From the NCBI GenBank assembly GCA_017527495.1, contig JAFXPY010000002.1:31089-95088 (forward strand): a stretch of DNA of 64,000 bases, written 5' to 3'. The DNA comes from Paludibacteraceae bacterium (GTDB taxonomy: Bacteria > Bacteroidota > Bacteroidia > Bacteroidales > Paludibacteraceae). The notes beneath the pieces were generated by a model. It saw nothing but the letters and a program-made list of their open reading frames with translations, did no database searches and was not told the DNA's origin. Of the stretch, positions 28,115-36,735 are shown piece after piece. The first letter of the stretch is position 1, and each line of letters begins with the position of its first letter. The position numbers and the translations under genes are program-made.

Positions 28115-28885
28115 TTATTCTGTATAGGCAAAATACCAACCTATTGCAATCGACCATTGGTCGTTTCGAGCGCGACGCGACCATTCTTCTTTTGTCTGGG
28201 TGCGGTCGTAGTAGTTGTTGGCTATACCGAAATTATATCCGCCGCGGAGGTAGAATTGGTGAAATTGCAGAGCAATGCCGAATCCCATGAGAGGGTTGAA
28301 ACGATTGAAATCGCGACGGAAATCGCCATCGGCATCGGAATACTTGTTGAATTCCGAGTCAGAATGAACGGTATAATAGTTGAATGTGTAGCGGAAGGTA
28401 TTGTTTTTTTCTTGTCCTATTGTTGCGTATTTCAAAATCGGCTGTTCATGCACTTGTACGGCTTCTCTGCTGATGGCGTATTGAAAGGTCGGGCCGACAT
28501 AAATGGTTATCCATGTTTGGTCTGCAAGCAAGATTTTGTATTGCAGATGTAGCGGGATATTGATGGAGTGGTATTTGGTTATGGTTTGAGTTTGGTAGTC
28601 GTTAGCCATAGCCGGAGTGAGTTTTTCGACTTTTGTGGTATAGGCGTAATTCGCATTTACGTATATTCCCAAACCTTTCCAGAACAAAATTTCGTATGCC
28701 AGACCTACCTGACCGCCATTGAGCAACTGATATTGGGTCAGTTTTTTTGGTTGCAGATAGTTGTTGGTATTGTATCTGAAAATATCTTGTTCAAAGCCGA
28801 ATTGAAAGCCGACAGATTGCCTTATTTGTGCAAAGAGTGGCGTTAGGCTTAATATTGCGATAAGGGTTAGAATTGTTTTTTTCAT
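28115..28885 (-). CDS. Outer-membrane beta-barrel protein
   Basis: 256 residues. Signal peptide (MKKTILTLIAILSLTPLFAQ), then alternating polar/aromatic strands typical of an 8-10 strand barrel (GLAYEILFWKGLGIYVNANYAYT, WSIAIGWYFAYTE at the end, with a terminal aromatic segment). No enzyme motif. Sits between the OstA-like gene (20 bases) and dnaG (6 bases). Confidence 0.75.
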   Translation of the reverse strand: MKKTILTLIAILSLTPLFAQIRQSVGFQFGFEQDIFRYNTNNYLQPKKLTQYQLLNGGQVGLAYEILFWKGLGIYVNANYAYTTKVEKLTPAMANDYQTQTITKYHSINIPLHLQYKILLADQTWITIYVGPTFQYAISREAVQVHEQPILKYATIGQEKNNTFRYTFNYYTVHSDSEFNKYSDADGDFRRDFNRFNPLMGFGIALQFHQFYLRGGYNFGIANNYYDRTQTKEEWSRRARNDQWSIAIGWYFAYTE

Positions 28886-28905
28886 TTTTTTATTTGTTGT
28901 TTTCG

Positions 28906-30642
28906 TTATTTCTCTTTTTTGTTTTCTGCCGAGGCTTTGAGTGCTCCTGCTTTTGGTCGCGGTGTGGAAGGCGGATTGTCGAACACATCTTTTGGCTCGC
29001 GAGGACGCTCTTGTTCTGCCCAGAAAAAAGCCATAAGGCGCATTTCCTCTGTCGTTAAATCGTCAAGAGGATACATCGTTCCGGTTGTTGCGGTGGTGAA
29101 CACTACTCGCTGTACTTTCTGGTTCTTTATGTACATCTTGACATAACTGCTTTGCGTCTTGTTTACTCCCACTATATTACCTCTCTGCGTCGAGTCTTTA
29201 CTTTCTTCACGCGGGAAAAAGACTGTCTCTGCATTACCACTGACGTCAATTTGTCGCATTTCGTGCTCAATGATGTAGCCTATCATTTCTTTGCCGGAGA
29301 GTTGGTCGAAATAGTCTTTTTCTTCATGTCGTATTGCTATTGCTGAGCCGTAGCAGTGTGCGCGGTCAACTTGTCCGTTGACGAATTGCACCCTGATGCT
29401 GTCGGCTGAAAGTTGGTTCGAGTCGTTCCATGCGATGGGGTCGTAATAGAATTTCATTAATGAGTCTTTGGCCGTGTACGACATTGAGTCGCATACGGCT
29501 TGGAGGTCTTGCCGATAGACGCGCACAGAGCGATAGCCTCGCATGCGTTGGAAAGCCGTGTCGTAGCGCAGTGTGTCAGGAGCTTGTGCCGTGAGCACGG
29601 AGTCAACAAGTATGCTGTCGCGTGGAATAAGTGTAACCACTTGTATCGTTTCAGGCTCGGTAAATAGTGTGTCGGCATGAATATAGAGCCATATAGAGTC
29701 GCTTCTGTCGATGGCAAGAGCAGAGTCGGTTGCCAAACCGCGTTGCTCGTGTTCGTGATATTCGCCGTAATTGCCATAGAGAGTAATCTTCTCAACCGTG
29801 TCGGTCAGTTCCATGTGGGAGTAGATATGCCCAATGCCTATTTTCTTGTCGTAAAAAATGGTGTCGCCCGTCATTTGTTTACCGTCATAATGCTCCACCC
29901 GTGAGCGATTGTAGAGTGTGGATTGTTCCGTATTTGTGTTGTACCAGCCGCTGTCTGAAAGAATTGTTGTCTCGCCTTGGTAGAGAATTGTTGTCGGACT
30001 GACTATGTTGGCTATGTATGTTCTTGTGTTGTATTGTAGAGTGTCAGTGGTGAGATTGAAGTTGGGGTTGAGAAGGTAAACAGAATCTTTGAATATCGCT
30101 TGATTGGTTGAAGGGTTGTATTGTCCCCATATTGAGGTTAGCGAATTGAGGCTGTCCACGATTTGTCCGCCGGTGAAGTAATACGCCATATCTTCTATAC
30201 GGTCGTAGTTGAGCGAATCTGTTGTCAGTGTGGTTTTATAATGCACGAGTTTGACATTATTGCGAAGTCGTGCCTTTTTTGTGTTGCCGTCGTAGTAGAG
30301 TATGTCGCCGTAGCCGAATAGTGTGTCTCCTTGTTCGAATCGTATATTTCCAAAGGCGTCTATAGAATTGGCTTTTTCGTAGAAATAGGCGGTGTCGCAA
30401 AACATCAGTGCGTCGTCGTGGCGAAAGCGTACATCGCCTATCAGAAGTTGTGCCCCGGGATGGTTCTGTTCGTCATAAATCAGTGTACGGCAGTTCTCCA
30501 AATACACAAGAGTGGCATTGGGGTCTATGCTTTGCTCCGGTTTGGCAAGTTGTGCGTATGATTTGCATACGCACAGTAAAATTATGAAAAATAATATGTA
30601 GAGTCTTTGTTTCAATGTCTTGTCTATTTCTTTTTTAACCAT
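28906..30642 (-). CDS. OstA-like (LptA/LptD N-terminal-type) envelope protein
   Basis: About 578 residues from the ATG at 30642; an upstream GTG at 30663 is in frame but the ATG gives the usual short N-terminus before a hydrophobic signal segment (LYILFFIILLCVCKSYA). Repeating strands of the OstA/LptA beta-jellyroll are visible, e.g. NIRFEQGDTLFGYGDILYY and GIGHIYSHMELTD. This family carries lipopolysaccharide across the periplasm. Ends with a basic, Ala/Lys-rich tail. Overlaps surA by 19 bases, supporting joint outer-membrane assembly roles. Confidence 0.85.
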   Translation of the reverse strand: MVKKEIDKTLKQRLYILFFIILLCVCKSYAQLAKPEQSIDPNATLVYLENCRTLIYDEQNHPGAQLLIGDVRFRHDDALMFCDTAYFYEKANSIDAFGNIRFEQGDTLFGYGDILYYDGNTKKARLRNNVKLVHYKTTLTTDSLNYDRIEDMAYYFTGGQIVDSLNSLTSIWGQYNPSTNQAIFKDSVYLLNPNFNLTTDTLQYNTRTYIANIVSPTTILYQGETTILSDSGWYNTNTEQSTLYNRSRVEHYDGKQMTGDTIFYDKKIGIGHIYSHMELTDTVEKITLYGNYGEYHEHEQRGLATDSALAIDRSDSIWLYIHADTLFTEPETIQVVTLIPRDSILVDSVLTAQAPDTLRYDTAFQRMRGYRSVRVYRQDLQAVCDSMSYTAKDSLMKFYYDPIAWNDSNQLSADSIRVQFVNGQVDRAHCYGSAIAIRHEEKDYFDQLSGKEMIGYIIEHEMRQIDVSGNAETVFFPREESKDSTQRGNIVGVNKTQSSYVKMYIKNQKVQRVVFTTATTGTMYPLDDLTTEEMRLMAFFWAEQERPREPKDVFDNPPSTPRPKAGALKASAENKKEK

Positions 30643-31979
30643 CCGGGGTATTGAAAGTCGCACCCCTGCCAGTGAGGCTCAATCCAAATATATGTCTCTG
30701 ATTGTTTCTTGGCTATCCATTTTTGCAAGAATAAATTTGATTCGTGTGCCTCATACATATCTTTGATTACCTGATAGTCATCAACCAAATTAGCACGGTG
30801 ACTATCTGTTCGGTTCTTGAGCTTCACTATTGCAACAATTTCTTTGTTTTTTGTCTCGTCAATCATCACAAAAGGTTTTGATATATCGCCGATTTGCATA
30901 GAGTAGATTTGTTTTGCGATTTCCGAAGGCAGTTGTTGGTATTCAAATTTTGTTGAACCTGCTTGTTCGTTATTCATCAAGCCGGCATTCATGGCGGTGT
31001 TTTTGTCTTGTGAGTAACGAGCCACGGCTTCCTCAAACGACATACTGTCTTTTCTGATTAGGTTGGAAAGGCTGTCGAGCACAAGTATGGCTTTTTCTTT
31101 GTCTGCTGTTGACACTCTTGGGCGCAGTAAGATATGTCGGCAATTGGCGCGTTCGCCCTTGCGCTCAATGAGTTGTATGATGTGATAGCCGTATTCTGTT
31201 TCTATAATACGCGAAACTTTTCCCGGAACAGTCATGCTGAAAAGCGCGTCAGCAAAAGGAGGAACCAACTGCCCTTTGCCCATAAATCCGAGTTCTCCAC
31301 CGCGTCGGGCGCTCTCTGTATCCTCTGAATAGAGTCGGGCAAGCATAGAAAAATCAGCGTCGCCGGAATTGACGCGTTCCGTAAACTCGCGAAGACGAGT
31401 CTTGATACGGTTGATTTCTTCAATAGGCACTTGTGGCTCAAAGCTTACAATCTGTACCTCAACTTGAGCCGGTATCATGGGTAAAGAGTCTTGGGGCAAA
31501 CTATTGTAGTAGCGTTGAATCTCGGCGGGGGTTCCTTTTATGTGCTCGACCAATTTTTGTTGCATCTGCTGAACAATCATCATGTTACGAATTGAAGTGG
31601 CCATCTCCTCGCGTATCTCTGCCATAGGCTTGCGGAAATATTCCTCCATCTTCTCTTTTGAGCCTATCTGCGATTCAATATAGTTCATTCGGTAATCAAC
31701 CTGAAACTTTACCGTACCTTCGTTGGCATAGATGCTGTCCAATTCGGCTTGATGAAGATAGAGTTTCTGAACAGCCATCTGTTCCGGCAGGAAACAATAC
31801 GGGTCACCCGGAATAGATTGCCCCTCGTATTGTGAGCGCATGCGCTCTTCTTCTACCTCAGATTTCAGAATGGCCTCATCGCCCACAACCCAAATGATTT
31901 CGTCAATCACATTGTCTTGTGCAATGATACTGAGTGTGCAAAGCAATGATGCTATGAGTGGAAGTATATTGTGTTTCAT
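30624..31979 (-). CDS. surA: SurA-like periplasmic peptidyl-prolyl isomerase/chaperone
   Basis: 451 residues. Signal peptide to about residue 20, N-terminal SurA chaperone segment (DEIIWVVGDEAILKSEVE), then two parvulin domains: the first at ~170-280 with SEDTESARRGGELGFMGKG, the second at ~290-400 with CRHILLRPRV and FEEAVARYSQDK. Escorts unfolded outer-membrane proteins to the BAM complex. Second gene after a second parvulin-like lipoprotein gene, spacer 15 bases. Confidence 0.92.
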   Translation of the reverse strand: MKHNILPLIASLLCTLSIIAQDNVIDEIIWVVGDEAILKSEVEEERMRSQYEGQSIPGDPYCFLPEQMAVQKLYLHQAELDSIYANEGTVKFQVDYRMNYIESQIGSKEKMEEYFRKPMAEIREEMATSIRNMMIVQQMQQKLVEHIKGTPAEIQRYYNSLPQDSLPMIPAQVEVQIVSFEPQVPIEEINRIKTRLREFTERVNSGDADFSMLARLYSEDTESARRGGELGFMGKGQLVPPFADALFSMTVPGKVSRIIETEYGYHIIQLIERKGERANCRHILLRPRVSTADKEKAILVLDSLSNLIRKDSMSFEEAVARYSQDKNTAMNAGLMNNEQAGSTKFEYQQLPSEIAKQIYSMQIGDISKPFVMIDETKNKEIVAIVKLKNRTDSHRANLVDDYQVIKDMYEAHESNLFLQKWIAKKQSETYIWIEPHWQGCDFQYPGWLKKK

Positions 31980-31994
31980 AATGTTTTGTTTTTT

Positions 31995-33218
31995 TTAGTT
32001 GAATATGTTTGAATCGAAAGTAGCTTTCGAATTGTTGTTGTTCTCTTCTGTCGGTTGAGTAGTTTGTTGTGCGGGTTCCTGAGCAACGGGAACGATGGTC
32101 GTTGGTTGTTCTGTTTTGGTCTGTTCCGTTTTTTGTTCAATAGTTTTGCTCTGTACCGGCTTTTGTTGTACCGGTTGTTGAGTTGGTGTATTTATTTGTT
32201 TGGGCTGTTGTTCATTTTGTTGTGTTGCTTGCTTTGGTGTCTGTTGTATAGGCTGTTGCACTTGTTGCTGTTTTGTCGGTTTTGTGGCCGTGCCAGGTAT
32301 GCTATCGGTCAGTTCAACTTGTTGGGGTAGGTTGTTGTTGAGCGACTCTAATTGTTGTTCCAAAGAAAGTGTGTTGCGAAGATAAATATCACCTTTTTCC
32401 ACTCCGTCTTGATAGATCTCTTGTTCAATTCTCTTGAGTGTGTTCACTTGTTGGCTGTTCTGTATGGCTTTGATTATTTCGCTATGGGCAAATTCGTATG
32501 GCATCTGTTCGCCAACAAAAAGTTTGTCGGTTATGCGAAGAATATAAATCAGTTCAGAGTCTTCCAGCCTCAAGAAATCATTGGCTGTGAGCCATTCGCG
32601 ATCAGTACCCTGCTGCGAAAATGGGATATGGCTTTTTATCTCGCTGAAAGACTGCCATTGGTCGAAAAAGATATTGTAACCTAACGATTTTTGGAATGCA
32701 ATAGCTTCAATCTTCTCCATGTTTTCCTTTGTAGGATTGCGCATCCAACCGACCAATTTATTAACGTCTCTGCTGTTTTTGTTCACTATGATGTACATGC
32801 CCTTTATGAGGCTTTCTTTGAGCAAAAATAAGTCTTTGTGAGATTGATAGAACTGACTGATTTGTGTCTCTGAAATGCTGTCAGGAAGTCTGCGCTGAAG
32901 CAGATTTTGCTCGTATTCATGGACATAAAGTAAGCGGCGATAGTTCTCAACCATAGCCTCTATCTCATCTTTCTGACCGCTATTGCGAACGGCTCTTTGA
33001 TAGAGAATCTGATTTGTAGCCCATTGCTGAATGTATTGATTGACAATGCGTAAACTATCTTCGGGTGACGAACCGATAGGAACGAGATTAATCAGGTCGC
33101 TTTCGTAGAGCACTTTGTCTCCTACTTGTGCTATAACGTCACCGGATTTTTGTTTCTGAAGCCAATCGCAACTTGTAAGGCACAAAATAGTCAGTATGTA
33201 TATAGTCAGTCTTTTCAT
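31995..33218 (-). CDS. Parvulin-like lipoprotein with Gln/Thr/Pro-rich tail
   Basis: 407 residues from the ATG at 33218; a TTG at 33230 is in frame but overlaps the promoter's -7 box. Lipobox LTSC at residues ~13-16 gives a lipid-anchored protein. Residues ~20-270 resemble the SurA/PpiC helical chaperone region (DKVLYESDL, YRRLLYVHEYEQNLL). The parvulin active-site fold itself is weak. Residues ~285-395 are low complexity, dominated by Q, T, P and K. First gene of the surA-ostA-barrel-dnaG-radical SAM unit. Confidence 0.8.
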   Translation of the reverse strand: MKRLTIYILTILCLTSCDWLQKQKSGDVIAQVGDKVLYESDLINLVPIGSSPEDSLRIVNQYIQQWATNQILYQRAVRNSGQKDEIEAMVENYRRLLYVHEYEQNLLQRRLPDSISETQISQFYQSHKDLFLLKESLIKGMYIIVNKNSRDVNKLVGWMRNPTKENMEKIEAIAFQKSLGYNIFFDQWQSFSEIKSHIPFSQQGTDREWLTANDFLRLEDSELIYILRITDKLFVGEQMPYEFAHSEIIKAIQNSQQVNTLKRIEQEIYQDGVEKGDIYLRNTLSLEQQLESLNNNLPQQVELTDSIPGTATKPTKQQQVQQPIQQTPKQATQQNEQQPKQINTPTQQPVQQKPVQSKTIEQKTEQTKTEQPTTIVPVAQEPAQQTTQPTEENNNNSKATFDSNIFN

Positions 33219-33227
33219 TTTAGCCTG

Positions 33228-33259
33228 CAAAAATACTTATTTTTTGTTAAAAAACCAAA
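33228..33259 (-). promoter_or_regulatory. Promoter of the parvulin-surA-ostA-dnaG operon
   Basis: Minus strand: TTTG (33256-33259), 20 bases, TATTTTTG (33228-33235). The -7 box ends only 10 bases before the ATG at 33218, so the leader is only a few bases. Confidence 0.7.
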
Positions 33260-33349
33260 TTTTTAACTTTTTTTGTAGTCAAACCACTACGCATTGGAGT
33301 GAATGACCAAATGACAAAATCGTAAATTAAATATGTAAATGATCAATGA

Positions 33350-34075
33350 TCAAATGTTAAATAAGTAGGTGATTTCTTTGAAAGCAAATTGGCGTTTAGT
33401 GCCGTTGCGGAGTTGTAGTGTAATCAAGCCATTGTCTGCCACGTCAACAATCTGTGCTTCAAAAGTTTCATTGTCAGCGCAATAAGGGTAAAAACCATCT
33501 TTGCGGTAGAGCGAGGCAAAATACAATTGTTTTAGTCTTTCCGGTTCATTGAGTAGTGGCTTCAGTGTGTTGAATTGTTCAATGATTTGGTCGAGAATAG
33601 TCTCAAGATTGTATTCTTGCCCTGTTATTTGACTTAGCGACACGGGGTTGGGAGCATCAGAGATAAATTGCTTTTGATTGATATTGAGTCCTATGCCCGC
33701 TATTGATTGAGTTATGGTGTTGTCCATTATGGTGTGTTCAATCAGTATGCCACAGATTTTTTTGTCTTTCCAGTAGATGTCGTTAGGCCATTTGATGTAG
33801 ATATTGTCTGTATATTGGTCGAGAACATTTTTGATTGCAAGCGGAACGATTTGGCTCAGTCGGAATTGCTCTTGTACAGGCAGATGCTCAAGGTGGAATA
33901 GGGTGCTGAAAGTAAGGTTTTTATAGTCCTCGCTTTCCCATGTGTTGCCCCGTTGTCCTCGTCCCGCTGTTTGACGGAAAGTATAGAGGGTAAAAAGGTC
34001 GGGCAGTTCTTGTTGTTGTGCCATTTGAGCAAGCAGAGTGTTGGTGCTTGGTGTTTCTGATACGAGTTGTTTCAT
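33350..34075 (-). CDS. birA: Biotin--[acetyl-CoA-carboxylase] ligase
   Basis: 241 residues from the ATG at 34075 (an in-frame TTG lies at 34096). Attaches biotin to carrier domains of carboxylases. Signatures: SETPSTNTLL, GRGQRGNTWES (biotinyl-AMP loop), KWPNDIYWKDKKICGIL. The DNA-binding N-terminal domain of E. coli BirA is missing, so this is the single-function class and not a repressor. Divergent from pta. Confidence 0.93.
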   Translation of the reverse strand: MKQLVSETPSTNTLLAQMAQQQELPDLFTLYTFRQTAGRGQRGNTWESEDYKNLTFSTLFHLEHLPVQEQFRLSQIVPLAIKNVLDQYTDNIYIKWPNDIYWKDKKICGILIEHTIMDNTITQSIAGIGLNINQKQFISDAPNPVSLSQITGQEYNLETILDQIIEQFNTLKPLLNEPERLKQLYFASLYRKDGFYPYCADNETFEAQIVDVADNGLITLQLRNGTKRQFAFKEITYLFNI

Positions 34076-34150
34076 TGAGTTTGTGTTATTTAGCAAAAAA
34101 TGATTTGGTTATAAGTTGTTGAGTTGTTTTTTCCCTTTTGATTTCAAAAA

Positions 34151-34181
34151 CAAAATTACAGAAAGTTGCTAAAATGACAAA
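34151..34181 (-). promoter_or_regulatory. Promoter of birA
   Basis: Minus strand: TTTG (34178-34181), 19 bases, TAATTTTG (34151-34158); back to back with the pta promoter. Confidence 0.7.
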
Positions 34182-34211
34182 ATTTTAGTTAATTTTTCTA
34201 CATACTTAAAT

Positions 34212-34242
34212 TTTGTTTTCTGCAAAAGTTGTTGTAACTTTG
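34212..34242 (+). promoter_or_regulatory. Promoter of pta-ackA
   Basis: TTTG (34212-34215), 19 bases, TAACTTTG (34235-34242). ATG at 34282. Confidence 0.75.
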
Positions 34243-34281
34243 TAGTGCTAAAAGATTTTAAATTTCAAAACAGATATTATT

Positions 34282-35280
34282 ATGGATTTATTGAAACAAA
34301 TTTTCGAGCGCGCTAAGGCTAATCCTCAGCGTATTGTTTTGCCGGAAGGCGACGAACCACGTACTCTTGAGGCTGCAAATGAGATTTTGCGCGACAAAGT
34401 GGCTAAACTGATTCTTATTGGTGACCCTGCTGTAATCAATCGTATGGCAGAAGAAAAAGGCTATCAATACATCAAAGAGGCTACTATTTTCGACCCTGCC
34501 ACCGACCCAAAAATGGAAGTCTATGCCAATCTCTTGTATGAACTCCGCAAAGCCAAAGGTATGACACCTGAGGATGCTCAAAAGAAAGCAAAAGACCCAT
34601 TGTATCTTGGTTGCTTGATGATTAAGAATGGTGATGCTGATGGCGAGTTGGCTGGTGCTCGTGGCACAACAGCCGACACTATTCGTCCTGCTTTTCAAAT
34701 CATCAAGACAAAACCGGGTATATCGGTTGTTTCCGGCGCGTTCTTGATGTTCACTCCGGCACAACATCTCGGTGAGAATGGACTTCTGGTATTTGCCGAC
34801 TGCGCTGTTAATCCTTGTCCGTCAGCTCCTGAATTGGCACAGATAGCAGTAACAACAGCTGAGACCGCCCGTGTCCTTGGTGGTTATGAACCTCGTGTTG
34901 CAATGCTGAGTTTCTCAACCAAAGGCTCTGCAAAGCATGAGCTTATCGACAAAGTGACAGAGGCAACACGCCTTGCTCACGAGATGGCTCCTGATTTGGC
35001 TCTTGATGGCGAGTTGCAAGCCGATGCCGCTTTGATTGAGTCTGTGGGAAAATCAAAAGCTCCGGGAAGTGCCGTTGCCGGTAAAGCTAATGTGCTCGTA
35101 TTCCCTGATTTGCAAGCCGGAAATATAGGCTACAAACTTGTAGAACGCTTCTCCGGCGCCAACGCTATAGGCCCGATACTGCAAGGTATAGCAGCACCGG
35201 TCAATGACCTCTCACGCGGTTGCAAACCGGCTGACATCGTAACAATGATTGCCATCACTGCCAACCAAGCAATAAAATAG
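34282..35280 (+). CDS. pta: Phosphate acetyltransferase
   Basis: 332 residues, the short form lacking the N-terminal DRTGG regulatory domains. Converts acetyl-CoA and phosphate to acetyl phosphate. Visible family strings: RIVLPEGDEPRTLEAA, GAVATTADTIRPAFQ-like GARGTTADTIRPAFQI, and DGELQADAAL near residue 245, plus GNIGYKLVERF and GPILQGIAAPVNDLSRG. Followed 99 bases later by ackA. Confidence 0.97.
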   Translation: MDLLKQIFERAKANPQRIVLPEGDEPRTLEAANEILRDKVAKLILIGDPAVINRMAEEKGYQYIKEATIFDPATDPKMEVYANLLYELRKAKGMTPEDAQKKAKDPLYLGCLMIKNGDADGELAGARGTTADTIRPAFQIIKTKPGISVVSGAFLMFTPAQHLGENGLLVFADCAVNPCPSAPELAQIAVTTAETARVLGGYEPRVAMLSFSTKGSAKHELIDKVTEATRLAHEMAPDLALDGELQADAALIESVGKSKAPGSAVAGKANVLVFPDLQAGNIGYKLVERFSGANAIGPILQGIAAPVNDLSRGCKPADIVTMIAITANQAIK

Positions 35281-35330
35281 AAGTTAGACCGCTTCGCTAT
35301 GAGAAGTTAGACTGCTTCGCTGTGAGAGTG
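35280..35330 (+). repeat. Two tandem 24-bp units after pta
   Basis: GAAGTTAGACCGCTTCGCTA and GAAGTTAGACTGCTTCGCTG (20 bases each, then TGA and G) stand in tandem beginning at the last base of the pta stop codon. Related words are at 1041 and 41432. Confidence 0.7.
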
Positions 35331-35379
35331 CTGGACGCCTGACTTCTAAAAACTTATTTAATTAAAAAATTCAATAACA

Positions 35380-36576
35380 ATGAAAATATTAGTTTTAAAC
35401 TGTGGTTCAAGTTCTATCAAATACAAACTTTTTGAGATGGAACAAAAGAAAGTCATTGCTCAGGGTGGAGTAGAGAAAATCGGTTTGCCCGATTCTTTCT
35501 TGAAATTCACTTTGCCTGATGGCTCGAAAAAACAAATAGACAAGCCAATGCCTGAGCATACCGTAGGTATTGAATTGATATTCTCTGTTCTGACCGACCC
35601 TGAATGTGGTGTAATCAAATCACTGAATGAGATTGACGCAGTGGGTCATCGTGTAGTGCATGGAGGCGAGAAATTCAATCAGTCGGTGCTGATTACCGAC
35701 GAGGTGATTGCCAGTATCAAAGAATGTGCTGAATTGGCACCTCTTCACAACCCTGCCAATCTCAAAGGTATTGACGCAATAAAGAAGACATTACCTAATG
35801 TGCCACAAGTGGCTGTGTTCGACACTGCTTTTCACCAGACAATGCCTGACTATGCATATATGTATGCTATTCCGTATGAATTGTACGAAAAATATGCTAT
35901 TCGTCGCTATGGCTTCCACGGGACATCACATCGCTATGTATCTAAGCGTGTGTGTGAATTCCTCGGTTTGGATTATGAAAAGACAAAGACCGTAACAGCT
36001 CATATCGGCAATGGCGGTTCTTGTGCAGCCGTATTGAATGGCAAATCCGTTGACACCTCAATGGGTCTTACTCCTCTTGAAGGACTTGAGATGGGTACTC
36101 GAGCTGGTGATATGGACCTTGGCGCAGCCACATATATTATGGACAAAGAGCACCTTTCAACTGCCGAATTCTCAACTCTTGTCAACAAGAAATCAGGTTT
36201 GCTCGGTGTCTCGGGTGTTTCAAGCGATGCTCGTGATATCGACGCTGCAATCAAAGCCGGCAACTATCGTGCTGACCTTGCTCGCAAGATATTTATCTAT
36301 CGTGTTCGCAAATATATCGGAGCGTATGCAGCTGCAATGAATGGCATTGATGTTCTTGTCTTCACAGGTGGTATAGGCGAGAATGACACCTTTATCCGTG
36401 GCGAGATATGCAAAGGCTTGTCGTTCCTTGGAGTTGAGATTGACGAAGAACTGAATAGTCGCACTCGCGGCGAAGAGGTTGAACTCTCAACCAAGAATAG
36501 CCGTGTCCGTGTGTGCGTTATTCCAACCGATGAGGAACTGATGATTGCCTCAGACACAATGGCTTTGGTGAAATAA
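35380..36576 (+). CDS. ackA: Acetate kinase
   Basis: 398 residues, normal length. Makes ATP and acetate from acetyl phosphate; with pta it is the substrate-level phosphorylation step of fermentation. Signatures: LVLNCGSSSIKYKLF at the N-terminus, VGHRVVHGGEKF, YGFHGTSHRYV with the catalytic region, GNGGSCAAVLNGKSVDTSMG and FTGGIGEND. A terminator follows. Confidence 0.98.
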   Translation: MKILVLNCGSSSIKYKLFEMEQKKVIAQGGVEKIGLPDSFLKFTLPDGSKKQIDKPMPEHTVGIELIFSVLTDPECGVIKSLNEIDAVGHRVVHGGEKFNQSVLITDEVIASIKECAELAPLHNPANLKGIDAIKKTLPNVPQVAVFDTAFHQTMPDYAYMYAIPYELYEKYAIRRYGFHGTSHRYVSKRVCEFLGLDYEKTKTVTAHIGNGGSCAAVLNGKSVDTSMGLTPLEGLEMGTRAGDMDLGAATYIMDKEHLSTAEFSTLVNKKSGLLGVSGVSSDARDIDAAIKAGNYRADLARKIFIYRVRKYIGAYAAAMNGIDVLVFTGGIGENDTFIRGEICKGLSFLGVEIDEELNSRTRGEEVELSTKNSRVRVCVIPTDEELMIASDTMALVK

Positions 36577-36624
36577 AGATGTTTTTCCAATCTTCAAGAA
36601 GGCATCAGCCAATCTATATGAAAG

Positions 36625-36653
36625 CATCAGCCAATCTTGGCTGATGTTTTTTT
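36625..36653 (+). terminator. Terminator of pta-ackA
   Basis: CATCAGCCAA (36625-36634) pairs with TTGGCTGATG (36637-36646), followed by seven T residues. An extra copy of the left arm, GCATCAGCCAATC, lies just upstream at 36602. Confidence 0.88.
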
Positions 36654-36685
36654 ATCCCCATTTATGGCGGTTTTTGGGTCGTGAG

Positions 36686-36717
36686 TTTGCTCTTTTTATG
36701 CTTTTTTACTAATTTTG
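36686..36717 (+). promoter_or_regulatory. Promoter of the ccsBA gene
   Basis: TTTG (36686-36689), 20 bases, TAATTTTG (36710-36717). It overlaps an in-frame TTG at 36715, so translation must start further down, at ATG 36736. Confidence 0.7.
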
Positions 36718-36735
36718 CATAAAAATAGGTTACTC

